Shown: positions 45,101-51,414 of the stretch, piece by piece | Layout of the letters: each line of letters opens with the position of its first letter | Position numbering within the stretch: position 1 is the stretch's first letter | From: JBBDSH01 sp040905045 | Lineage (GTDB): Bacteria > Pseudomonadota > Gammaproteobacteria > Eutrophobiales > Eutrophobiaceae | Direction of reading: 5' to 3' | Assembly (NCBI GenBank): GCA_040905045.1 | Contig: JBBDSH010000021.1 | Coordinates: 1 to 53,783 of the forward strand | DNA: 53,783 bases | Made by a program: the position numbers and the translations under genes | Notes under the pieces: model-generated | What the model was told of the DNA's origin: nothing | The model's input: the letters and a program-made list of their open reading frames with translations, nothing else | Databases searched by the model: none

Positions 45101-45332
45101 GCGGCTGCGGCCCATCATGATGACCACTATTACCACCGTATTCGGCCTCTCGCCGCTGGTCTTCAATGCTGGCGCCGGCACGGAACTGTACCGGGGCCTG
45201 GGTGCAATTGTCATGTTCGGTCTGTTATTCTCCAGTCTGATCACGCTGACCTTCATGCCGTCGCTGCTGTCCCTGATCCTGGAATTACGGGAACGTCGGC
45301 TCGCGCATAATCCTCGTGAAGCGAAGAACTGA
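42156..45332 (+). CDS. RND multidrug-type efflux pump, inner membrane subunit
   Basis: A 1058-residue pump with the 12-helix RND layout and two large periplasmic loops. Signature regions: FRSPVQMIPDLEVRVVRVS, TVWPGATPQDIEKEI, the helix 4 proton-relay segment GMTLDNSIVVLENIYRHM (one aspartate kept, the second is N), GIPICAISAFLGLLLTG and helix 10-11 GFLVLIGTVVNNPILIVERS. The substrate cannot be read; the family includes multidrug and other HAE pumps. It forms an operon with the adaptor and ends inside the hemW start region. Confidence 0.92.
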   Translation: MFRFAINNAVIVTVGMLLICLFGILAVFRSPVQMIPDLEVRVVRVSTVWPGATPQDIEKEIIIEQEEYLRNIQGLQRLTSTANTGSARIELEFPFGTNISDVLIEVNNALSQVPGYPENVDEPRIIARSFSDNSFMFYAFRPLEGNPENVDMPMMRDFFEDNIAAMLERVPGVAEVNVSGGVERQVRIYLDPDKLAERGISLIDVRNAVRARNRDVSGGDLDSGKRRYLLRTRGRFESVEELNDMVVARRGGAFIRLRDVGYVDMGGSEIRSYAYLNDQPAVGLSVRRVLGSNVIQVMENVESRVAELNAGILKERGVKLVLTSEDASYVKDAVAVVWKNLLIGAVLAISVLFLFLRSTSATLVGAVGIPICAISAFLGLLLTGRTINVISLAGVAFAIGMTLDNSIVVLENIYRHMAQGKARFQAALDGVREVWTAVLASTLTTVFVFIPIVFIKEEAGQLYSDIAIAVSASILMSMLVAITLIPTACSRFLTPATPGAGGNRLYRAGQSFGTMIMHVVERLMGGIGRRVTLVAFVILIAVGIQYFLTPQAEYLPEGEESKVFTILNAPPGYNINEMHQVYKELNDSLLPYVGEDPEKYDSGELDFPPLLYIRGGATNDRIFMLLHAVKRQHADDVVRLVSKMVSEIPGMNAFASRGSIFVSNWGGTRSINVDISGPELAELFDAGFRAFNRAQEIFDNPRVRLDPSNLTMGQPMLEIRPDWERASELGIDPFDLGYTVWAYTDGAFVDEFFLDDEKIDIYLYSTDAGIEHPGDLEHILLYSETGGMVPLSAVAAVRESVNTETIRRVDGARTLTLSVIPPDDVALETGVEIVERDLIQWMKDSPGVSDRIYMELSGASDLLKATRQALSGNFLVALLTAYLLMVAIFSHWGYPLLIMTTVPIGISGGIIGLWLLNAVGGNLAMFGLYNVQQPFDMITMMGFLVLIGTVVNNPILIVERSIRNLKEHAMSAREAVMESTHARLRPIMMTTITTVFGLSPLVFNAGAGTELYRGLGAIVMFGLLFSSLITLTFMPSLLSLILELRERRLAHNPREAKN

Positions 45333-46548
45333 AGCTGCATTGAAGCGCTCACTGCAAACGGCTCCGCCGCTGTCCCTGTACGTGCACTTTCCCTGGTGTG
45401 TGCGCAAGTGCCCCTACTGCGATTTCAATTCCCACGAGTTCGGAGAGACCTTTCCGGAAGCGGACTATATCAACGCCCTTATCCGCGATCTTGATGCGAA
45501 CCTGGATCGTATAAAAGGACGCGAGGTCATCAGTATTTTTATGGGTGGCGGCACACCCAGTCTTTTTTCCGCAGAGGAACTGTCACGTTTGCTGTCGGTG
45601 ATTAACGCGGGAGTTGTGCTGTCGAAAGATGCGGAGATTACCCTGGAAGCCAATCCGGGCACGGCCGAGGCGGATCGATTCCACGGTTACCGCAGGGCCG
45701 GGATCAACCGCCTTTCCATCGGTGTGCAAAGCCTGGACGACGAAAAGCTGAAAGCACTGGGGCGAATTCATGGCGCGCGGGAAGCGGAATACGCCGTCTC
45801 GCTGGCGCGGCAGGCGGGCTTTGACAATCTCAATATTGATATCATGTACGGGCTTCCCGGCCAGGATGCGGCCGCCGCGCTGAAAGATATCGCCGGTGCC
45901 GTTGCCCTGCGACCCGAACACCTGTCCTGGTATCAGTTGACCATCGAGCCCAATACCGTCTTCTATAAACATACGCCCGTACTGCCGGATGATGAGGAAA
46001 CCTGGAATATGCAGCAACAGGGCCGGGCAATGCTGGAGGCACACGGTTACAGCCAATATGAGATCTCCGCCTGGGCGCGTGCCGGCAGGGAGGCACGGCA
46101 CAACCTCAACTACTGGGAATTCGGCGATTACCTGGGGATAGGTGCCGGTGCACACAGCAAGCTCACCGATGCGGCAAGCGGTGACATCGTCCGCAGCGCG
46201 AGACACAAACTGCCCGGCCGATACCTGGAACTGGCCGGCGGCCGGGAAGTGGTAACATCGGAAAGGATGCTTGATGAGGGTGATCGGATACTGGAATTCA
46301 TGATGAATGCCCTGCGGCTGCCGCAAGGTTTTCCCGCGGGGCTGTTTGAAGACAGGACAGGTCTGGCACTGGAGGCCATACGGGACCGGCTCGATGAAGC
46401 GGTTGCAAAAGACCTGTTGGATGCCGGAAATGACAGGATCCGGCCTACTGCGCGCGGGGCGCAATTCCTCAACAATCTGTTAGAATTGTTTCAGACCGGG
46501 AACGTGGAAGAAGACAGGACCCCGTTTCCTCAAGATACAGCTGTTTGA
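45316..46548 (+). CDS. hemW: HemW, radical SAM heme chaperone
   Basis: About 410 residues from a GTG at 45316 that overlaps the pump gene by 17 bases; a TTG at 45340 would avoid the overlap and is also possible. The radical SAM cluster motif is CVRKCPYCDFNSH, followed by FMGGGTPSLFSAEELSRLL, SIGVQSLDDEKLKALGRIH and IDIMYGLPGQD, with the C-terminal HemN-like domain (LNYWEFGDYLGIGAGAHSK). The family is often mislabelled coproporphyrinogen III oxidase; HemW lacks the extra N-terminal segment and is a heme chaperone. Confidence 0.93.
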   Translation: MKRRTEAALKRSLQTAPPLSLYVHFPWCVRKCPYCDFNSHEFGETFPEADYINALIRDLDANLDRIKGREVISIFMGGGTPSLFSAEELSRLLSVINAGVVLSKDAEITLEANPGTAEADRFHGYRRAGINRLSIGVQSLDDEKLKALGRIHGAREAEYAVSLARQAGFDNLNIDIMYGLPGQDAAAALKDIAGAVALRPEHLSWYQLTIEPNTVFYKHTPVLPDDEETWNMQQQGRAMLEAHGYSQYEISAWARAGREARHNLNYWEFGDYLGIGAGAHSKLTDAASGDIVRSARHKLPGRYLELAGGREVVTSERMLDEGDRILEFMMNALRLPQGFPAGLFEDRTGLALEAIRDRLDEAVAKDLLDAGNDRIRPTARGAQFLNNLLELFQTGNVEEDRTPFPQDTAV

Positions 46549-46617
46549 CATGGATCAACATATTCATCCATTTGATATTCAGAATCATCTGTATTCCTGA
46601 ATGAACAGGGGGAAGCC

Positions 46618-47061
46618 ATGATAGCCTTCAAACGCATACTTGTACCTATCGATTTTTCCGATGCATCCATCGCCGCCTTTGTCAATGCCCTGGATCTGGC
46701 CGGCGCCCTGGATGCCGAAATAAGGGTGATCCATATCCATCAACTGCAGGTCCCCTACGTCGGTGACGGCGGTTTCTATGTTCCCGAGATGGACGAGGAC
46801 GAAGCGCTGGAAGAGCGCAGGAAGGAACTGGAGGAGTTTGTAAAAAAGCACGCTAACGGCAGCAGCCTCACCATCAACCAGGAAGTGCGCCTGGGCGATC
46901 CGGAAACCGAGATTAATGAAATGGCCGATGAATTCCAGGTGGATTTGGTCGTGATGGGCACGCACGGGCGTTCCGGTCTCTCCCACCTGCTTATGGGCAG
47001 CGTCACGGAAAACGTATTGCGCCATACCAATGTCCCGGTGATGGTGGTCCGCCAGAAATAA
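46618..47061 (+). CDS. UspA-type universal stress protein
   Basis: A 147-residue single-domain UspA protein. It begins FKRILVPIDFSDASIAAF and has the ATP-binding motif G-x2-G-x9-G-S in MGTHGRSGLSHLLMGSVTEN, ending VPVMVVRQK. The ATP motif places it with the nucleotide-binding subgroup. AGGGGGAA precedes the ATG. The next gene follows on the same strand after about 40 bases. Confidence 0.93.
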   Translation: MIAFKRILVPIDFSDASIAAFVNALDLAGALDAEIRVIHIHQLQVPYVGDGGFYVPEMDEDEALEERRKELEEFVKKHANGSSLTINQEVRLGDPETEINEMADEFQVDLVVMGTHGRSGLSHLLMGSVTENVLRHTNVPVMVVRQK

Positions 47062-47103
47062 CCCGGCTTCGGCAATTCATCATTATCCATGGCGGGACAG
47101 TCC

Positions 47104-48090
47104 ATGAAGGCCGTGGTCCTGAACGCGCCCGGCGAGGCGCTGCAGTTACAGGACGTCCCCGTACCCGAATGCAGCCCGGATCAGGTGCTGATCCGCGTTC
47201 ATGCCTGTGCCGTCTGCCGCACCGATCTGCACGTGGTCGACGGCGAACTGCCGGACCCGAAACTCCCCCTTATCCCCGGCCACGAGATCATCGGCGAGAT
47301 TATCGAAACCGGCCATGATGTTTCCGATCTCAAAACCGGCGACAGGGTGGGGGTGCCGTGGCTGGGTTACACCTGCGGTGAATGCGAGTATTGCCGCAGC
47401 GGCCGCGAGAACCTCTGCGACAAGGCCCGCTTCACCGGCTACCAGATCGACGGCGGTTACGCGGAATACACCGTGGCCGATCACCGCTATGTGTTTCCCA
47501 TTGAAAGCGGCCTTTCCGATGCCGAAAGCGCGCCGCTGCTGTGTGCCGGATTGATCGGCTACCGATCCCTGCGACTGTGCGGCGAGGCCGAAACAATCGG
47601 CTTGTACGGCTTCGGCGCGGCGGCACACATCGTCAGCCAGGTAGCCCGTTACGAAAACCGTGAGCTGTACGCCTTTACGCGACCGGGGGATGAAGGGGCA
47701 AAGAAATTCGCCCAACGGCTGGGTGCCGTCTGGGCCGGCGACTCCGACCAGTCACCGCCGGCGCCCCTGGATGCGGCGATCATCTACGCCCCGGTCGGGG
47801 ATCTGGTTCCCGCGGCGTTGCGGGCGGTGAAAAAGGGCGGCGTGGTGGTTTGCGCCGGCATCCATATGTCCGATATTCCATCATTTCCCTACCGCATACT
47901 CTGGGAAGAGCGCGTGGTTCGTTCCGTCGCCAATCTCACGCGCCGGGACGGCGATGAATTTCTGAAACTGGCGCCGCAAGTGCCGGTGAGGACGGAAACA
48001 CAGATCTTTGCACTGGAGGACGCCAACCTTGCCCTGGAAAAACTGCGCAACGGCGAGTTGCAGGGCGCCGCGGTTCTGGTCCTGAATTAA
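47104..48090 (+). CDS. Zinc-dependent alcohol dehydrogenase, AdhA-like
   Basis: About 328 residues from the ATG at 47104 (MKAVVLNAPGEAL), which has GCGGGACAG upstream; an ATG at 47089 adds five residues. The catalytic zinc residues are in CAVCRTDLHVVDGEL and PGHEIIGEI, the structural zinc cysteines in CGECEYCRSGRENLC, and the cofactor site is GLYGFGAAAHIVSQ. It oxidises an alcohol or reduces an aldehyde; chain length is not predictable. UspA next to such dehydrogenases is seen elsewhere and may reflect stress metabolism. Confidence 0.92.
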   Translation: MKAVVLNAPGEALQLQDVPVPECSPDQVLIRVHACAVCRTDLHVVDGELPDPKLPLIPGHEIIGEIIETGHDVSDLKTGDRVGVPWLGYTCGECEYCRSGRENLCDKARFTGYQIDGGYAEYTVADHRYVFPIESGLSDAESAPLLCAGLIGYRSLRLCGEAETIGLYGFGAAAHIVSQVARYENRELYAFTRPGDEGAKKFAQRLGAVWAGDSDQSPPAPLDAAIIYAPVGDLVPAALRAVKKGGVVVCAGIHMSDIPSFPYRILWEERVVRSVANLTRRDGDEFLKLAPQVPVRTETQIFALEDANLALEKLRNGELQGAAVLVLN

Positions 48091-48137
48091 GGCGAAGAAG
48101 TCGTCCTCCTATCGACCTTGCCCTGACCGAAGCCGTC

Positions 48138-48187
48138 ATCCCGGCCAGAGCCTGCCCCGGACCCCGATCCGGGGGATTGGCCGGGAT
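48138..48187. repeat. GC-rich palindrome after the alcohol dehydrogenase
   Basis: ATCCCGGCCA (48138-48147) pairs with TGGCCGGGAT (48178-48187), and CCCCGGA pairs with TCCGGGG inside. The core GCCTGCCCCGGACC resembles the interior of the 131-bp element at 31286-31416, so the two may belong to one family. Confidence 0.65.
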
Positions 48188-48384
48188 CCAGTGCCAGGGA
48201 AGGTCACGGCAAACCTTGCCCGGCGCGGACTTGCGATGGAACAATTGAACAATTGGGTCGGACCGACGCAACTGCTTGAATCGGAAAGAAAACAGGCTAT
48301 ATATCGGACAGTATAAGAAGCTTAAAAGGCCTTTTTTGCAATCAAAAGCACCATTCTAAAGTTGATGTATGCGTCGTGAGGATA

Positions 48385-48443
48385 CCTCAGGGACGCTACC
48401 CTTTTCTTCTTCGTGAAAAAAGTGTGAAAAAGGGTAGTGTACC
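48385..48443. repeat. REP-like palindrome, AAAAGGGTAGCGTCCC type
   Basis: CTACCCTTTT and AAAAGGGTAG face each other about 20 bases apart, the first preceded by CTCAGGGACG and the second extended as AGTGTACC. Read on the minus strand the first arm gives AAAAGGGTAGCGTCCCTGAG, a recurrent gammaproteobacterial palindrome of the same general class as the next one. Confidence 0.65.
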
Positions 48444-48444
48444 G

Positions 48445-48487
48445 AAAGGGGCCGGAGTGATTAAAATTTATCCACTCCGGCCCCTTT
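48445..48487. repeat. REP-like palindrome, AAAGGGGCCGGAGTG type
   Basis: Perfect 15-base arms AAAGGGGCCGGAGTG (48445-48459) and its complement (48473-48487) enclose 13 AT-rich bases. The arm shares AAAGGGGYCRGAGT with the palindrome at 5956-6033, so both are probably versions of one REP/RAYT-type family. The rest of the 585-base gap from 48091 to the STAS gene holds no convincing gene. Confidence 0.82.
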
Positions 48488-48675
48488 ATTCAGTTTCATA
48501 ACCTACCTTCATCAATCAGCCTGTTCGGCTGAATGCATCAGAACAACCAAACTTTGACCTTGATCAATCCAGCTTTATGAGACCTGACTATAATTAAATT
48601 ATCGGGAATAGAACCGATTCGGCAGCTTTGTTGTGTAAGGCTTTATTTACAAGGAATATTTTGGGGGGTGGGGAA

Positions 48676-49038
48676 ATGAGTTACGTAAATGCGGTTGCCA
48701 ACACCAGTAAGCCGGCTGAAAGCTGGATGTTCCAGGACGGCAATGTACTGGCGGTCATTGTTCCCTCTATTGTTGATCTAGGCCTCTATACCAGTCTCTG
48801 TCGCAGCATTCCCGCAAGCGATGATCAGACCGTTCAGCAAATCCTTCTGGATTGTTCCCATGTGGATAAGCTCTGTGTCTCCGGTATCGCCGCTTTGATC
48901 AGCCTGGACAGGCTGTGCCGGGATCGGCGTATAAGACTGATGATCCTGGACCCCGCCGCGGGGATCAGCCGGCAACTGGATCCGATCCTGCCCAATGCCA
49001 CATGGATCGATTCCTGCCAGCAGGACACGGTGGCATAA
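48676..49038 (+). CDS. STAS-domain (anti-anti-sigma-like) protein
   Basis: About 120 residues from the ATG at 48676, behind a strong G-rich ribosome binding site (GGGGGGTGGGGAA). It has the STAS pattern ILLDCSHVDKLCVSGIAALI with LCRDRRIRLMILDP after it. In SpoIIAA-type proteins the corresponding loop reads DSSG with a phosphorylated serine; here it is CVSG, so the position of that serine is probably valine. No partner kinase, phosphatase or sigma factor gene is nearby. A single-gene unit with its own terminator. The family is likely, the function unknown. Confidence 0.72.
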   Translation: MSYVNAVANTSKPAESWMFQDGNVLAVIVPSIVDLGLYTSLCRSIPASDDQTVQQILLDCSHVDKLCVSGIAALISLDRLCRDRRIRLMILDPAAGISRQLDPILPNATWIDSCQQDTVA

Positions 49039-49084
49039 GATACAGGGAGTGCTCGTGAGTGCGGCATCAGGCATGCTCGCATGC

Positions 49085-49112
49085 AAAAAAAAACCGCACA
49101 AGGCGGGTTTTT
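49085..49112 (+). terminator. Terminator after the STAS gene
   Basis: A-rich sequence and CCGC pair with GCGG and a run of five T (one bulged G), 46 bases after the STAS stop. Confidence 0.65.
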
Positions 49113-49119
49113 GAGTTAT

Positions 49120-49142
49120 TGGTTGGGGGCAGAGGATTACGA
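49120..49142 (-). tRNA. Partial duplicate of the tRNA-Gln 3' end
   Basis: These 23 bases match the 3' end of the tRNA-Gln at 49294-49367 apart from a C-to-T change next to the CCA and a small shift at the T-loop. There is no rest of a tRNA beside it. It may be an attachment-site remnant or the end of a decayed tandem tRNA copy. Confidence 0.6.
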
Positions 49143-49209
49143 AATACGTCCCTGTATTTTACCCTTCGGGCCAGCCTCCGGCTGTTCCGATTCGCTCCCG
49201 GCGAATCGG
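49142..49209. repeat. Triple hairpin between the tRNA-Gln ends
   Basis: Three small hairpins in a row: AAATAC/GTATTT around GTCCCT (49142-49159), AGCC/GGCT around TCC (about 49173-49183), and CCGATTCGC/GCGAATCGG around TCCCG (49187-49209). All loops contain TCC. Clusters of short hairpins with such loops occur between genes in several gammaproteobacteria. Confidence 0.6.
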
Positions 49210-49250
49210 TCGAACCTGAGAGGGCCGAATCAGATCGCTACCCGCAACAA

Positions 49251-49293
49251 TACAAACAGAAAAGGGCTCATAACGAGCCCTTTTCTGTTTGTA
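49251..49293 (-). terminator. Perfect-stem terminator directly after tRNA-Gln
   Basis: Exact 19-base arms (49251-49269 and 49275-49293) with a five-base loop, containing AAAAGGGCTC/GAGCCCTTTT, end one base from the CCA of the tRNA. It can stop transcription from either side and gives the pre-tRNA a defined 3' trailer. Confidence 0.88.
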
Positions 49294-49367
49294 TGGCTGG
49301 GGGCAGAGGATTCGAACCTCTACTGGCGGAGTCAGAGTCCGCTGTCCTACCGTTAGACGAGCCCCCA
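49294..49367 (-). tRNA. tRNA-Gln (anticodon CTG)
   Basis: A 74-base cloverleaf on the minus strand. The acceptor TGGGGGC pairs with GCCCCCA, the discriminator is G, and CCA is encoded. The anticodon stem GCGGA/TCCGC holds the loop CTCTGAC, giving CTG for CAG codons; the T-arm is AGAGGTTCGAATCCTCT. A 7-bp hairpin with a GAA loop (GCAGCGT/ACGCTGC, 49369-49385) lies immediately upstream in the leader. Confidence 0.95.
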
Positions 49368-49388
49368 AGCAGCGTGAAACGCTGCAAG

Positions 49389-49416
49389 TGTAAAGTTAAA
49401 AGTATAAAGTTTAAAG
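49389..49416. repeat. 7-bp tandem tract upstream of tRNA-Gln
   Basis: Four units TGTAAAG, TTAAAAG, TATAAAG, TTTAAAG. The tract covers about 22 to 49 bases before the tRNA, where its promoter should be; on the minus strand it offers TACACT with TTTAAA 17 bases before. Confidence 0.6.
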
Positions 49417-49576
49417 ACTCAATTTAGCGTTTCATTTTGCAGTGAATTATACCGTTAACCTGAATCCCCGTTGCCCCATGTTCCGGGAACGGGTTCAGTT
49501 TTGGATTGGTACTTTTAAGCCCAGTACGCTATGTAAGGCCAAAACGCCGTCGGTCAGGAATGCAAGTTACCGGCTG

Positions 49577-50683
49577 TCATTCCTCCGTGCGCTTCTTCTT
49601 TTCCGGATCGTAAAAGGGCAGAGTATGGGTGGTGGCGATGCAGCTCTGCTCTTCGCCCTTGATCTCCACTTTCACGCCCGGCTTGGCGTACTCGGGGTCG
49701 ATCTGAACCATAGCCAGTGATTGTTTCAGCACCGTGGAGTATATGGGCGCGGTCACCTGACCGATCTGCTTGCCGTCGACGTAAACCCCGGCTTCGAGCT
49801 CAAGCGCCTGGTCGCTGTCGGCGATGACACCGAAGTTTTTGATCTTTTCTTTACCCTTCCTGGCAAAGCAGGCCTCCTTGCCGCGGAAATCGGCTTCCTT
49901 GTTCTTGGCCACTGCGAAGCCCAGTTCCAGTTCCCAGGGGCTGAACTCCTCGCGCATGTCGTAGGGATAAAACAGCAGAGCCGCCTCTACCCGGACCATG
50001 TCGATACAGTTGAAAGAACAGGGGATAATGCCCTCGGACTTTCCGTGCTCCAGGATCGCGTCCCAGATGGGCACGATGTGGTCGGCGCTGGCGAATATCT
50101 CGTAGCCCCGCTCGCCTGAATAGCCGGTACGCGAGATCATACAGTGGTGGTCAAACAATGTTGTGGGCATGTGATGGAAATATTTCAGGCTGCGCAGGTC
50201 GAAGGGCGTGTGGCGGTCGAGGAAGCCCACTGCCTTGGGGCCCTGCAGGGAAATGTCGTGCAGGTTGTCATCGAACAGAATGGAGACGTCCTTGCCTTTT
50301 GCGGATTTGTTGAGTTGCTCTTGACCGGTACCGGTACCGTGGACCATTAACCAGTCGTTGGGCATGATGTGAAACAGGATGCAGTCGTCGGTGATGCCAC
50401 CCTCTTCGTCGAGAATCAGGGCATAGACGGACTTGCCGGGATAGACCCTGGATAGATCCCGGGTACAGAGATGATTGAGAACCGCAAACGCGTCGGGGCC
50501 GCTGACATGTATCTTCTTCAGGCCGGACACGTCGAACAGACCGGCCGCGGTGCGTACCGCCTGGTGCTCTGCGTTGACGTCCTGATCGTACTCCCAGGGT
50601 ACGTCCATGTCGTTCCAGTCTCCAAGGGCGGACCCCAGGGCTTTGTGTCGTGACGCCAATGCAGATTGTCTCTTACTCGCCAT
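49577..50683 (-). CDS. GcvT/DmdA-family folate-dependent C1 transferase
   Basis: A 368-residue protein of the aminomethyltransferase (GcvT) family. It shows VRTAAGLFDVSGLKKIHVSG, the GcvT-like LNHLCTRDLSRVYPGKSVYA with GGITDDCILF, RTGYSGERGYEIFA, and RVEAALLFYPYDM, then the C-terminal domain with FRGKEACFARKG. Other parts of the glycine cleavage system (GcvH, GcvP) are not nearby, so it is probably a stand-alone demethylase or methyl transferase using tetrahydrofolate, as DmdA does for dimethylsulfoniopropionate. The true substrate is unknown. GGGAGGAAG gives a strong ribosome binding site. Confidence 0.8.
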   Translation of the reverse strand: MASKRQSALASRHKALGSALGDWNDMDVPWEYDQDVNAEHQAVRTAAGLFDVSGLKKIHVSGPDAFAVLNHLCTRDLSRVYPGKSVYALILDEEGGITDDCILFHIMPNDWLMVHGTGTGQEQLNKSAKGKDVSILFDDNLHDISLQGPKAVGFLDRHTPFDLRSLKYFHHMPTTLFDHHCMISRTGYSGERGYEIFASADHIVPIWDAILEHGKSEGIIPCSFNCIDMVRVEAALLFYPYDMREEFSPWELELGFAVAKNKEADFRGKEACFARKGKEKIKNFGVIADSDQALELEAGVYVDGKQIGQVTAPIYSTVLKQSLAMVQIDPEYAKPGVKVEIKGEEQSCIATTHTLPFYDPEKKKRTEE

Positions 50684-50730
50684 CTCTTCTTCCTCCCAAA
50701 ATTAGGTCATCTTCATCGTGATTCATTTAT

Positions 50731-50945
50731 GAAAGACATTATAGGCCACTTCTAAAAACGGTTTTTTTCCGCGATAGCGGCGTCAGTGCCGTGCTCGAAT
50801 CCTCATTTACTGCGTGTAAACTGCGGTTCTCCGCGCGGTGCTTTATTGCCATGGAGGGCATGTATGCAGGCAATGCAGGAGCAATTGCCTGCCCTTGCTC
50901 TCACGGAAAAAATCCTTATTTTTAGAAGCACCCTATAGTGCTTTC
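50731..50945. mobile_element. 215-bp MITE-like element
   Basis: The 44-45-base ends are imperfect inverted repeats. Read outward both contain CGGAAAAAA, TTTTTAGAAG, CCTATA and CTTTC. The centre has no gene. The left end holds an inverted TATAAT (50738-50743) about 55 bases before the GcvT-like start and may act as its -10 box. No flanking target duplication was identified. Confidence 0.75.
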
Positions 50946-51414
50946 TGTTTATATAAAGGTGGATTGCAATCGGTTGAAATCGTGCTAATTCAAGCTTCAT
51001 ACATGTAAAGTATGTTACAGGTATGTACTTGTCTACACAAATTATGAACTTGTGAGTCTAGTACTTTTTTTATTGGATGCAAATCCGAATGGTGTATTCT
51101 GTTCCCAAACGAACGGAAAGGTTATGTACTGGTTACAATTTACTGCATCGGGCCAGGCGCGCATTTTCGTTACGCGGGTCTTGATATTTCTCTGTCGGGA
51201 TATGTTAATGATTTCAGCATTGCCTTGGCACCTGCGCCCCCCGTTGATGTATACAGGGATTTCGCCATATAGCTGTAACTTATAATTGCTTTCAAGTCCT
51301 GCGGCTGCCGCTCAGGGTAATACATCAAATTCCACCGGAAGTACATGGCCCGGACAATGCTTCAAGGTATTCCGGATAGTATTTCCCCGTGGAGCTCAGG
51401 TTCTCCTGCAGATG
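50946..51414. other. Non-coding stretch between the MITE-like element and the sulfotransferase
   Basis: About 470 AT-rich to mixed bases with no convincing gene, RNA or repeat. A 29-codon frame follows the sulfotransferase TAG on the minus strand and is treated as chance. Confidence 0.5.

Noticed and set aside
49059..49427. Several overlapping open frames across the tRNA-Gln region
   Set aside because: They are translations of the tRNA, its terminator and the duplicated 3' end, a well-known source of false small proteins.
51325..51414. 29 codons in frame after the TAG of the TPR-sulfotransferase, suggesting stop read-through
   Set aside because: An open stretch of this length is expected by chance about one time in four, and the sulfotransferase already ends at the usual family position.
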